A stretch of DNA of 64,000 nucleotides from Entomortierella parvispora (taxonomy: Eukaryota; Mortierellomycota; Mortierellomycetes; Mortierellales; Mortierellaceae): the NCBI GenBank assembly GCA_963573315.1, contig OY752146.1:2294001-2358000 (forward strand), given 5' to 3'. The notes beneath the pieces are model-generated. The model worked only from the letters and a program-made list of their open reading frames with translations, was not told the origin of the DNA and searched no databases. Below are positions 47,310 through 58,000 of the stretch, piece by piece (positions within the stretch are counted from its first letter, which is position 1; every line of letters begins with the position of its first letter). Both the position numbers and the translations under genes were made by a program.

Positions 47310-47549
47310 CTCTCTGACTTTCTCTGTCTCTCTATGTCGAGCACACATACAAACAGTCATATATTACTTGTTTTTCGCTTCTTTTTTTTTTATTTTTTTT
47401 ATTTCTTTTTATTTTGTGTGTGTGTGAGTGTGTTTGATGTCAGCAACATGGAGGTTCACCAGTCGATTATCTCTCATCATTATCAAGTAATAACATTGTT
47501 GCATCTGTGTTTTTCCTTTTCTGTCATCTAGTCCAGGAACACTTTGGAT
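45359..47549. other. Duplicated non-coding DNA and 5' region of the F-box gene
   Basis: From 45359 to about 46180 the sequence is related to 52690-53110, with patches near 45480-45540 and 45990-46080. A CTC trinucleotide run lies at about 45547-45605. A 227-codon minus-strand frame at 46516-45833 contains protein-like stretches (for example WMVEVDDRQSLTKEEWVL) but has no recognised domain and is not preserved in the other copy, so it is only noted. 46835-47040 holds two degenerate units of about 110 bp, and 47270-47310 is a CT microsatellite. The end is probably the F-box 5' leader. Confidence 0.5.
46835..47040. repeat. Degenerate tandem duplication, about 110-bp unit
   Basis: The blocks CTTCCCTGCCACCCTCAACAG, then TTGAATAACGACC and TTTGCCTCCAGC, recur as TTTCCCTGCCACCCAGAGCAG, AAATAACGATCC and CTGCTTCCAGCC, with a partial third unit (GAGTAACAACCTTTGC) between them. 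No function is visible. Confidence 0.55.
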
Positions 47550-49253
47550 ATGTCCAGCTCTCACACATCCTCCAGCGCCATCCAGGGTTCGTCACGAATG
47601 CTCCGCTCAAGAACAACCACTCGCGTAGTTGCTGGTGCCCGAAATCAGACTGCCGATGTCCCATCCCCCTTCTTCCTATGGCAGATCACCGCCCTTCCTT
47701 TGGAACTCATTGCGATGATCGCAACCTACCTCGATCCAACGACTCTCGCCACATGTGTACAAGTATGCAGTGACTTCCAGTTACTTTGGATCCCATTCCT
47801 TTACCACACAATGGTGTTGGTGGACGAGGAGAAAAATCACACCTTGAAGGAAGAAGTCGTAGAGCAACACTTCAAGTCGGTGTCTCACCACATCAGACAG
47901 TTCGCGAGCGCCTTCGGCTGGAGACACGGGATACTTCTCGTTAGTGAGGGGGTGAAAAACCTCAATACGCTGGAACTTGTCTTCGAGGAGGTCTTGATCA
48001 GCGAGTGGCTTGACCTCACTGAGCTTGTCGCACAGCTGGTTGAAAGCAACGCGGGGCTCCTACGTCTTTCGCTAACCGGAGCATCCAACTGGTTCGCGTT
48101 CCCGCTCCTTCTCGATACTGCCCGCCAGCTGACGCACCTTGCTCTCGATTTCCGCGGTGTGCGTCTCCCGCCAATGACGCTGCAGCTTGAAAACGATGAC
48201 TTCGTTGATGGAGGACGATTCCCGGCGTTGAAATGGATGTCCCTTGCCAATTTCAACGGTTCTGATGAATGGCTGCTGTTGCTTCTGAAAGAATGTTCTG
48301 GCTTGAGAGACTTCGAATTCAGTCAACAGCAGTACTGGACGCCTTCGGAAGAGTCCAGGTTGGAGTTGCCTCGCCTTCTTCGTGGCGTAGAGAACGTGGT
48401 GTGGCACGCGGAGGAAATCCGAGGAGAAGACTTGAGTAAGATCCTGGAGTTGGGCTCGTCAGAGTCCAAGGATTTGTCGATTTCAGCTCCAGAGGTTGGA
48501 TCTCTAGCGCCACTTGTCGAGAGTGCAGCTTCGATCCGGTTGCTCACTCTCGACGGTGTGATTCTGCATGCCGACCTTCAAAATGAGTTTCAGAAGTTCC
48601 TCGAGGCCGCTACCAAGTTGAAGGAACTTCGTGTTCACACCACGACACCATGTAGCAGGGGGGGCCTGGTGGTGACACCGCTTGTTCTTCTCGGCAGCAC
48701 TTCCCCTCTGCTGGGAAACCATGTCCCGAGAGCTTGGGGATGTTCAAGGACCTTGACGCGGCTGGAGGTCCTTGTCCAGATCGACTACCCTCCGTTCAAG
48801 CCGGAGGAGGCGCATGGAGTCGACCAACTCCTGAACCCAGTGCGGTTCGAGAACGACCGCCAGCACGCTCTGGTATATTCTCAACTGGGCTTGCTTGTAC
48901 ATTTGGTGCACCTGCGGTTGGGTCTCGAGTTGGCTTCCGATCCTGAGGATGAAGAAGAGACGGCCCTCGGAGGGTTCCAGCGGTATTCCGTGCTTTTTTC
49001 CCTGAGATCTGGCTTGCGCCAACTCAGGGACTTGAAAGCTCTCGAAACCCTGGACGTTCGCTGGACAAGGCACGAGATCGGCACTTTGGAGCTTGACTGG
49101 ATGAGCAAGAACTGGCCGAAGATGAAGGCAATTCTCGGGCTAGCCCACTTGCCTTCAGATGCCGATCGATTCCGTCAAAGACAGGCGATGCTGGCAGAAG
49201 CCTGGGTCAGCAACCATCCCCTGGGGATCGGATGTGGTTACTACCGGAAGTAA
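47550..49253 (+). CDS. F-box protein with degenerate leucine-rich repeats, intronless
   Basis: Probable substrate receptor of an SCF ubiquitin ligase. The uninterrupted frame gives 567 aa from the ATG at 47550; the frame extends two codons further upstream without an ATG. An F-box lies at about residues 45-90 (ALPLELIAMIATYLDPTTL, then CVQVCSDFQLLW). The remainder has irregular leucine-rich units (LLRLSLTGASNWFAF; LTHLALDFRGVRLPP; LKELRVHTTT) ending in an LKALETLDVRWTRHEIGTL unit near the C terminus. No introns, in contrast to most neighbours, and it sits between two copies of a segmental duplication, consistent with a fast-evolving expanded F-box family as known in Mortierella-like fungi (inference). 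The target is unknown. Confidence 0.88.
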   Translation: MSSSHTSSSAIQGSSRMLRSRTTTRVVAGARNQTADVPSPFFLWQITALPLELIAMIATYLDPTTLATCVQVCSDFQLLWIPFLYHTMVLVDEEKNHTLKEEVVEQHFKSVSHHIRQFASAFGWRHGILLVSEGVKNLNTLELVFEEVLISEWLDLTELVAQLVESNAGLLRLSLTGASNWFAFPLLLDTARQLTHLALDFRGVRLPPMTLQLENDDFVDGGRFPALKWMSLANFNGSDEWLLLLLKECSGLRDFEFSQQQYWTPSEESRLELPRLLRGVENVVWHAEEIRGEDLSKILELGSSESKDLSISAPEVGSLAPLVESAASIRLLTLDGVILHADLQNEFQKFLEAATKLKELRVHTTTPCSRGGLVVTPLVLLGSTSPLLGNHVPRAWGCSRTLTRLEVLVQIDYPPFKPEEAHGVDQLLNPVRFENDRQHALVYSQLGLLVHLVHLRLGLELASDPEDEEETALGGFQRYSVLFSLRSGLRQLRDLKALETLDVRWTRHEIGTLELDWMSKNWPKMKAILGLAHLPSDADRFRQRQAMLAEAWVSNHPLGIGCGYYRK

Positions 49254-49645
49254 CTCCTTGTATTCTTGTCTTTGTATTTGTATTCTTTCTTTGTATTTGT
49301 ATTCTTTCTTTGTATTTGTATTCTTTTTTTGTATTTGTGTTCTTTTTTTGTATTTGTGTTCTTTCTTTGTATTTGTATTTCTCTGCCTTTGCTTGTATTT
49401 GTACATTGTTCTGTTCTACTGCTTGCTCTGTTACGTTGTTTGTCCTGTTTTGCTGTTGCTCCGTTCTGCTGTTGTTCTGTTCTGTTGCTTGCTCTGTTCT
49501 GCTGTTGTTCTATCCTGTTGCTTGCTATGTTCTGCTGTTGTTCTGTCCTGTTGCTTGCTCTGTTCTGCTGTTGCTCTGTTGCGTTGTTTGTCCTGTTCTG
49601 CTGTTGTTCTGTTCTGTTGTTTGCTCTGTTGTTGTTGATATTTTC
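49254..49645. repeat. Two adjacent minisatellites downstream of the F-box gene
   Basis: About 49257-49395 is an array of TTTGTATTTGTATTCTTTC-like units (18-19 bp). About 49440-49640 is a second array with a 33-bp period, GTTGCTTGCTCTGTTCTGCTG plus GTTGTTCTGTCC. The 33-bp unit keeps frames open, which explains a Cys/Leu-rich open frame here that I do not call as a gene. Confidence 0.8.
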
Positions 49646-50256
49646 TTCTATATATTTTCCTTTGTCTGTTTGATTTCACATTTGATATTTGTTGTCCGTT
49701 CTTTTCTGTTCAGTTCCTTGGTCATATCTTCTCTGTATTTTCGTCCGCAGTTTTTTTTTACCTTTGCTGTTTATTTCGTCTCTTGGAGCACCCCGTGGCC
49801 CTATCTTTGCCTTGGAGCTGCACTCTATTCTCGTTGGTCCTATTCAAGCCACAGACGAGATATCAGGAGAGCTCGGAACTTTACTCTGTCGTATCCGATC
49901 AACTTGCGCCCAAGACGCGGACATCGAGGCCTGCAGAAATCACCTCTTGGTCTGAACTTGACAGCCTCCAGAGACATCATATCTCCTGTCGCCTAAGTTG
50001 GTCGGTCCAGTCAGTGACTCGCTTCCCTAAAATGTCATCCTGATTCAATTGTAACTTCTCGGCTCGAGTGGAATTCCTCAGTTCAGGTTGAAATCCTCGA
50101 ATCAAGATACCTCTGTTAAACACGGGCTCGCGTTCAGATCTAGGCTCATGATGGTTCAAGAAGACCCTCTTGGCCTGCGTTTTCGACTCATCGATCTCCA
50201 ATTTCGTAATTGGCTTGACAGCTAGGCTGACGCTAAACATCTCATACATTCGTAGA

Positions 50257-50660
50257 AGAGTTTGAGTACTGGCACTGCAATTTACCTCACTTGGACTTCC
50301 CCATCCTGGTCTTGGTAGACCACGACGAATCGGATCACGAGTAAGTTTGATATCAAGAGCCTAGGCCTGGTCAAGACTACTATAAAGTTGCGCCTAGCCC
50401 ATCTTCAGCTTCACGTCTCCCTTCTGGAATCCTCACGCTGACGCCAGGGCGTGCAGGACCTCTTCAGTTCGTAATCGAGATTGATATCAGCGGAGGATTC
50501 GAAGACGATGTGACCTTTCGGCTACAAAGCGAACCACGGTATTCGATCAAGTTTAGCGGGTACGCAGATCCGGAACAGTACCTTGCTGCTAACTGGGAGA
50601 TTGAAACTACCTCTTCTTTGTGTTTTCATACAAGCCTGCTGCAGGTTACCATGCAATAAA
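50257..50660 (+). pseudogene. Possible two-exon gene fragment of unknown family
   Basis: An acceptor-like CATTCGTAG at about 50256 is followed by an open frame reading EFEYWHCNLPHLDFPILV, then VDHDESDH and a GTAAGT donor at about 50341. A second open stretch (about 50378-50659) reads RPGQDYYKVAPSPSSAS, LTLTPGRAGPLQFVIEID, SGGFEDDVTFRLQSEP and YADPEQYLAANWEIETT before a TAA. This looks like the C-terminal part of a real protein, but no start or upstream exons could be placed and no family is recognised. A minus-strand frame at 50249-49977 also reads protein-like. It may be a decaying gene. Confidence 0.3.
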
Positions 50661-50869
50661 GAGGTGGTGACGAGCTGCTATGACCACTGAGACTTTTATT
50701 CAAATGACGAAAAACGGGGGGCCTTGGCTGTTTCTTTTATAGCGAAGCGGCGAGCGACTCTTTGATTTGAATCAACTGAAATATTAGTGTTGGAGGTCTG
50801 GAAGAGTGGTCAAGGAAGAGTGGTCAAGGGACACGTCAATGCACCACGATACAACAACCAAAGTGCACG

Positions 50870-51085
50870 CTATTCTTTCAAAACACAGAGACGGTCCTTT
50901 TTTCTTCTGCTGAGATGAGTCCTCCTCTTGGGGTGGAACGACGTGCAGAGCAAATTAGAGCAGAATAAGGTATTATTTCAAACGGTACAGCAGCGTCATC
51001 CGCTGTTGCACTCAACCACTAACACAGAAACTAAAGCGGGTCCATCATTGGAGGTCCACTGCGTCGATGATGTGAAAAAGGGGAT
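50870..51085 (+). pseudogene. Truncated pseudogene copy of the OCRL/INPP5B-like 3' end
   Basis: Aligns with the last intron and last exon of the phosphatase gene at 38795-39145. TTCTTTCAAAACACAGAGACGG resembles the intron end, and the following frame reads VLFSSAEMSPPLGVERRAE against VFSSVMLRPPPGAERLSE in the intact gene. A stop and indels follow. The post-stop motif GATGTGAAAAAGGGGATGAAATAAAAACGAAA parallels the functional gene's 3' UTR. The rest of the gene is absent. Confidence 0.8.
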
Positions 51086-51369
51086 GAAATAAAAACGAAA
51101 GACTCTGTTAACCTCTTTTTAAGGCACCAGACCCTGGAGGAAGATGGTATGCGAAGATGAACAGGAAGTGGATGGTCCTATCTGTAAGATAACCAGGGCC
51201 AAAAAAAGTCAATCTCAAGAGACCGAATCCGCAAAACATGAAAGGTCCTTCCCCACAACTACCATTTCACTTGCACGTTCCACCTTGCCATTTGTCAAAA
51301 GTCATCATCTCATGTCCTCAGTTGGTTGTCCACATATCGTTTATTAACAGTCCATGTTCTATACCACTA

Positions 51370-52700
51370 TCTCTATCTACGGCCTGCTCTCCGTCAACTT
51401 CACTTTTCAAAAAAGAAGAGCAAAGCTGTGCAGGGCGCGCCAACGAGCAGGCGGCAGGCCATCGCACCCCACTTACCTTATACTTTAACCTGGTTTATCC
51501 TCCAGCAGAGGGCATCTTTAGCACCGGGTCTCCGCACCGGTTATGTACTGCTCAGGCTCCCGCCCAAAGACTCTTGGGATTTGGTCAGTGAAACAGCATT
51601 TATTACATCTCGCCGTTTCAACTGATCACCGCCTCCCTATCTGAGGAGTTAACCTTGGGGTCACTGGACCTCACGATGCTGGATTGGGGGGTAAGAAGAT
51701 GCAGGGCTGACAAGAGGGGAGCTCAGACTTGGGCCAAGAAGAAAAAAGAGCAAAACGAGCAAAACAAAACAAGCAAAACAAAACAAGCAAAACAAAACAA
51801 GCAAAACAAAACAAGCAAAACAAAACAAGCAAAACAAAACGAGCAAAACACCCACCACAACACAACACAACACAACACAACACAACACGAAAACAAAAAC
51901 AACACAACTCAACAAGAAAACAAACACAACACAACACAACACAATGCAACGCAACAACTCAACGCGAAAAAACCAAAAGAGAACATTAACCTGAGAACAA
52001 CACAATGCATGGAAAGAATAAATGAACAAGGGAAGGGAAGGGAATGAATGAACACCACACAAATGAAAAAAGAACAAAAAAGAGACCCAAGTCTTTGCAA
52101 ACCTTGAGACGGAGAGTGGAAGTTGCAGCATGCGATACGCGAGCGCGGAGATAGTGTAGAAATATAAGGTGCGCCCCTCTGATCGCGAACAATCTAGGAC
52201 TTGCGTCCCTTTGACCATTCAACAATCCAGGACGAGGTGAGGATGGAGGGGCGAAATCAGTGCGAAGGGTGAAGAAGAAGAAGAGAAGAAGAAAGGAAGA
52301 AAGAACAAAGTGCCGCGCCTTTTTGTCCGTGGGTAAAGTCCCGTGACTTACTGATCAAACAGCAGCGCTTTTTTTTGTTGTTGTTGTTGTTTGCAGGCAG
52401 CAGAGGGGCAGAGAGAGGGGCAGCGGGGAGCCGCGGCGCTGATAAAGACCTCGCAGCGCTGATGAAGACCTCGCAATCCTGTCTCCCGACGGGGGAAGAG
52501 AGGAGAGTGCTACCAAACAGCCCAGATTTGCACGGGCCATGCTCCTCCTTGCTGTGCTTCCTTCTGGGAATTCTTCGGTCTGCGTCTACTGAGGCTGGCT
52601 GCGACGGTGGCAGCGAGGGACCTGGAATCGTTTCTTTCTCGGACAACACTATCGTTTTTCTTTCCGTTGCCAATAGCAGTAGGAGCTCAATCCAAGCGTC
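51370..52700 (+). repeat. Dispersed repeat copy 3, uninterrupted (empty site)
   Basis: Same orientation as copy 2 but lacking both the 175-bp element and the hAT element: at about 52097-52112 it reads GCAAACCTTGAGACGG where copy 2 is split. It contains the 14-bp minisatellite (51748-51850), CACAA arrays (51856-51890 and about 51925-51945), the GCATGCGATACGCGAGCGCGG block and the GTTGTTGTTGTTG tract, and it ends in a diverged GAATTCTTCGGTCTG block. Confidence 0.88.
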
Positions 52701-53110
52701 CGCGCGACAACCTCATCAACCCATCCTCTTATTACCGAAGGATGCGACCACTCAGTGATCGTGTCGATGCCACCCTTCAATCCTCTCTTTTTTTCCTTTG
52801 GAGACCCTCCCCTCCTTGGACACCAATGCAGTAACAATTGTCAATTGTGAATCTACTTTTGTTCTTCTCCCTCTCCCCCTTCCTATCATCTTTCGTGAAC
52901 GATATCTCGTATACATGTCGTGATCTATCCACAAACGGCTATGGGCATGGGTGCTATTTTCATGAATGGAGAGAAAGCGGATGAAGAACAGCTCTCGGAC
53001 GCACGAGGGCTCATGACAGGCGGAGGCAAGACTGCACGTGGGTCATCCACACCTAGTCCCCCTCCCCAGTTCATGGTCCTGCACTTGCGTCGCGACGGGA
53101 CGCAAAGACT
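52701..53110 (+). repeat. Distal part of the segmental duplication
   Basis: Diverged counterpart of about 45359-46180. The clearest shared patch begins ATGGGTGCTATTTTCATGAATG at 52947 (copy 2: 45995). The plus-strand translation of that patch is partly conserved (MGAIF, then N, KA, EQ, SD, RG at matching positions). Confidence 0.6.
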
Positions 53111-53336
53111 CGTCCGCCAATGTGGCACCGCAACCAAGGAGGCAGGCCTCTTTGTGATCACCACCTTTTACGCACAATTACACGTGACAGGCAACAGTTT
53201 CGGGCGATATTGCACAATCCACTTTTCTCGTTTCCACTTTTTTGCAAAAGTCCTTTGGGTACGTCGTTTGTAAGGCAATGATAATCCAACCATTGAACAA
53301 AACTGATATTGTGAATAATAGCACCTACCTTATAAT

Positions 53337-53768
53337 ATGTTTACTGTCAAGCGTTCCTTTTCCACTTTTTTGGCCTTGGTCGTCGTCGCCTCTGCCGCTT
53401 TTCCATCCTTGAGTACCGCCGAGTCCATCCAATGTGGATCGAATGAGACACTTTCACTCGCTGGCTACGATTGCTTGTCGTGCCTGGATCTCTCCAACTC
53501 TTGTTCTCTTGAGCTGAGGACTACACCTAAATGTTTCTGTTTACCTGGCTATGTTCGGAACAGCGGCGGCAATTGCGTGCTCCTAGAGTCTTGCAACTAC
53601 TCGTGTGGACCGAATGAAGCATTGGCATCCACGGGCTACGATTGCGCGACCTGCAAGAACTACCGCACCCTCAACTCATGCCAACCTCGTCGTGAGAAGA
53701 AATGTTACTGTCTATCGGGTTATGTCTACAACGACAACAACGAATGTGTGCGACCTGAAGACTGCTAA
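53337..53768 (+). CDS. Secreted Cys-rich protein with two TIL-like domains
   Basis: The 143-aa intronless frame starts at the first ATG (MFTVKRSFSTFLALVVVASA). Residues about 1-29 are a classical signal peptide with a cleavage site near STAES. Two tandem modules follow, each with eight cysteines in the same spacing: CGSNETLSLAGYDCLSC, then CFCLPGYV and CVLLESC; and CGPNEALASTGYDCATC, then CYCLSGYV and CVRPEDC. This is the trypsin-inhibitor-like (TIL) layout, though TIL domains usually have ten cysteines, so one disulfide pair is missing. TIL proteins commonly inhibit extracellular proteases; that role is inferred only. It lies just outside the segmental duplication. Confidence 0.85.
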   Translation: MFTVKRSFSTFLALVVVASAAFPSLSTAESIQCGSNETLSLAGYDCLSCLDLSNSCSLELRTTPKCFCLPGYVRNSGGNCVLLESCNYSCGPNEALASTGYDCATCKNYRTLNSCQPRREKKCYCLSGYVYNDNNECVRPEDC

Positions 53769-55015
53769 AGAGCCCAACACTGTCGTTAACATTAGAGACA
53801 TTGTATTTTTCTGGGCAGCCACATTAAAGCTAGGGGTAGAAAAGTTTGGGAGTTTGTGCACCCTTCCCTCTCTCTTCTAATAAATTCCAGCCCTTGTGTT
53901 CTGTCATGTCATGTCCACCTTGCAGTACCACTGTGGACTATTGCAGAAGCCCAAGGGCATTGCATCTAGGGCAGTGTCAAGGGAACACACCACAATGTCA
54001 AGGGATAAAGATCACAGGACAAAGCCAAGGGACAACATCAACGGATGAAGATCAAGGGGCAAAGCCAAGGAATAACATCAAGGGGTAAAGATCAAGGGAC
54101 ACATGAAGGGACAATATCAGAGGACAGCGACTAATACAAGGGGACAGCAGCCAGTGAACCATGGTCTGAAAAAAACAAGGAACCAAGACAAGTTCAAAGA
54201 TCTAAAAACAAGAGATCAAAAAGTCGGCATGGGAGAAATACTTCATTCAGATAGCTGGTATTTGGGCTTGTCTGAGCAAGCAATGGCACGAAACTATCAT
54301 GCGCTGCATTATGGTTCACCATCTTGAAGTCAGAATCTGTGCCAGAACACGACGACAAGCGCCCTTTTCCTCTGAATGCTGGTAAATAGAATGTAGTTGA
54401 GTGTGCCCACAAGTTGAGGACTTTTGAATTGCGCGAAGGCACTTGTTACGTGTGGCTATGGTGAGTGAGGATATGGTCCTTCTTTAGGCTGGCTGCTTGG
54501 TCGACTCTTCCGGAAGATTACGCGGAGCCGGAAGATTACTCGGCAACGATATACTCGGCAACGATATACTCGACCAGAATCAGATTCATACCTGAGCATT
54601 AAGAACCGTACTGCCAACGGGGTTCGTCATCTTGCCGTCCACTGAATGCAACATCGCCCTACAGCCGGCTGCTTGCCCGAATCCTGTGACGTTGTAATCC
54701 CTCAAGATAAACCCCGACTACGTCGGTTTCGACCCGCCTGGTTTTGATCGGGCAAAGCTCTATGTTATCATGGAATTTCGTTGCCAGTAAACGGTCAAGT
54801 GAAAAGTTTGCTTTGTAGCCAGAGCGTGAAGGTTCACCCAAGGATATATAATGGCGATTAAAATCTTGGTCGTGGGAAAAAAAAAAGGAATCGGGTCACA
54901 AAATGTTTTATTCAGCAGTGGAAGAAAGCAACAAGAAAATGAACGTGTTTGCATGTTTGAGAAGGTGTTGTACATGGCAAAAATGAGAAAAAATCTGCAA
55001 AGAGACAAAATATCA
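53769..55015. other. Intergenic region with short degenerate repeats
   Basis: About 53985-54120 holds imperfect tandem units built on AAAGATCAAGGGAC and CAAAGCCAAGGGACAACATC. About 54535-54575 has the short direct repeat ACTCGGCAACGATAT twice. The remainder has no supported gene; the last few hundred bases are the presumed 3' UTR of the next gene. Confidence 0.55.
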
Positions 55016-58000
55016 TCAGTTTCGACCCCGAGAGTAGCTCTGGAACATAATTGGGAGTGTTGAGTGGCTGGCAACAATCTCCTTGGTTGTCGGATGCACA
55101 AGATCAAACTTGAACACAAATCCAGGATCTTCCAGATCTGCCAGCGCCATCAGAGGCGAAGAAACCGAGGGCAATGTTGGAGCGTCCGCACCTTGTGCTG
55201 CCTTGCGCATCTTCAATTCGGCGGCGCGGCGAACCCGTTCGCGGTGGACCAAGTGATGCAAACTGGAGCAGTTCACTCTAGCCTTCAATTCACACTGGCC
55301 ATCGCGCAATTCGATCACTCCAGAGTTATTCCTTTGCCCAGCGCCCGTCTGTCCCGTTGCGGAAGAACTGGACCCTCCAGGAACGCTGAACTGAAGAATT
55401 GGGTAAACGGATGGATCAGCGGTCGGTCTCCTTGACGGCGACAATTTCCGATGTTCGTGCAAGAACTTTGAGCAGGCTTGACAAGATCCATTCAAGAGGA
55501 TGCCATCACCATGACTTTTGTGACCCTCTTCTTGCTGTGAGCTTGCTTGACCAAGTTCAATACTGACATTCAGTCCATACGTCATATCTGTCAGGATGGA
55601 AGCCGGCCGTCCGCTGGTGCGCTTCACCATCTCGTGCGGGAATCGAAGTCCAACAAACTCCTTGGGTAGCCCCGTTTTTTCCTGACTTGACTGCAGAAGA
55701 GGATCCGCAGAAATCTTCATCGCGACAGTGAAGGAATCACCGGTCCTAAAGAGCTCCAAAGATGCCGCTGTGATGGAGACGGGTCTTGTTGGGGCAGCAG
55801 AATTCTCTGGAGATTTCTTGAAAGCCACTTCAAGTTGAATGCCTTTCGAGGGAAGGATCGTCAAATATGATCTTTCAAGGCGCTCCTGGACCTCGGAATA
55901 AACGCCGCTGTGATATCCCGACTCTGGGTTGACATTGGCTGAGGTGCTCGGGTCGTTCGGTGTTGGAAGATCCGAGCCTTTGATGACCTTGGTGTTAATC
56001 TCAATAGAGCCATCACCCTGAATTGTTTGCAATGGCGGCAGGTCTTGTAGGTCAAGAGGTGGAATTCCTTGGCTTACTCGGACTCGCTGAATGGCATCTG
56101 TAAGCGTCGAGATGGCCACATCGGCTTCCTCAGAAGCAATGCGCCCGGTGTGGATAATATCAGAGCTGGCAAGATTGTTGCTGGGCTCCTCTTCTTCTTC
56201 CGCGCCTGGCTCCATCAAAGTATCAGAATCGACATCCGAGACCCAAGGAGTGCCGGTTTGTGAGAACCGTTGGCAGCTAAGACCCAGGAAGGCTACCATA
56301 GCAGGTGTGTATGGCGCGCTATATGGTAGCTGACTATAAAATTCTTGAGGAGTTTTGGCTCCAGAGGATGATGCTCCAGCTAGAAAACAAATACTCGGCT
56401 GCTGTTAGTACCAAAGTATGAAAATATTCTTTTCTTCGCTATCATTACAGACACAAGCAAAAAAATCACTTACCAAGAACAAGCTCTCTTGCCATCGCTT
56501 CATTTCCTTTGAGTACGGCGTATCTCAGAGGGGTCATGGACCAAGCATCCATAGCCTCGATATCGCATCCGTGTTCAATTAATCGACGTGTTAACGTGTT
56601 AAAGCCAAGGAGAATACTGAGGTGCAACAAACTGCTTCCGTCCTCCAGCTGCAAGGAAATATCGATTTCGCGAGGTAGGTGGTCCACTGTACTCAAAATT
56701 CCTTCCTCGACTTGACTCAACGACATGAGTGGCACATTATCACTACCTTTATCACACATGGCCTCCATCATAAGTCCGCCTCCAGTACGAGGCGAAGATG
56801 CAGCAAGTCCAGGGATATCTCGGAGGATATCCACGGCGTTCCCCTTCTGTCCTGTCGCTTGGGCATGCATGTACTCCAGAGCTCTATGAGCAAGGCGCAG
56901 CTGTAATTGAAGGATCAACAGTTCCGTCTCGCTGTCGTCTGTGTATGTGAATTGTCCCAGGTTGGGATAGTTATTGCCCGTATTGTCATAAATCGAAATA
57001 CCCACAGTTCCAGGAAGAGGGCTTTCCGGCGCTCTGCAAATAATCAACTGGTTGGTTTCGATAACAATATCCTGGGCCGGGAAGCAGCCAAAATAAGGTA
57101 CCATACCCTCCTGGAAAAACAATCCGCGAAGCACCACATCGGTCGTTTTTCTTATAGGACCGTGGTCTGGCCTAACCTCCAGAATACGTGGGTGCTGAAC
57201 CTGTGAGGGCTGTTGCAGTGGATGTGTTGAAGACTGCACAGGAGTCATCATGATGTCTTCAGCGTCGGCAGAGTTCAGGGCAGCCTCGTTAGACCTTGAT
57301 CGGTAGGGGTCCGCCATAGCGCCTGGTGAAAGATGGTTCGGCAGGAATGAGAAGCCAGAATGATGATCCATGTTGCGATTGAGGGTTGAAGAGCTGCTCG
57401 AACTCGAACCAGCATTCGGTTGATATTCGCCACCAAAGGGTTCGTGCATGATGTGCGGTGCGCTCTTGTGGCGCTTGATCGTCTTAACTTTTGGAATAGG
57501 TGCACCCTTTGAAATCTTCGAGGGGCGTTGGTGAGGGTAGGTGCGTTTCGCCTTGTGATGCCCGGAGCACATTATGGGAGGAGTGAAACAAGCAGCGATG
57601 CTCTCGCCAACGTCTTCCATGGTATCCATAGCAACCAAGGTGGTCAAAGGCATGGTGCTGGTGCGCTTCAGTCTGAACTCGAAGATATATCGGTCCTTGT
57701 TGCCACGTTCACCGTGATCGGTTGATGAGCAAACAACTTTGGCGAGGAGGGTGATGGAGCCCGATGTTGTGTCGACATGGGCAAAGTTCAATGGGTCGGT
57801 CACTGATGGCGAAAGGGGATCCAACAGGACGAGGATCGGAGATGCAGGGCCATACTATGGCAAGGAAGGGGAGAGGTTTTTTAGACAGTGCGGGGGGGCA
57901 GATGGACGCACAGACAGCAATCGTCAGGCTCGTTGTGCAAAAGGGGTTCACAGAAGAAACAAACAAAAAGCACCTCATCTCATTCCCTCACTCTCATTCA

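Noticed and set aside
49159-49996. Cys/Leu/Phe-rich frames after the F-box stop codon
   Set aside because: Artefacts of the 18-19-bp and 33-bp minisatellites.
51655-52218. 130-185 codon frames on both strands inside repeat copy 3
   Set aside because: Satellite and poly-purine translation; no similarity to a protein family and frames broken in copies 1 and 2.
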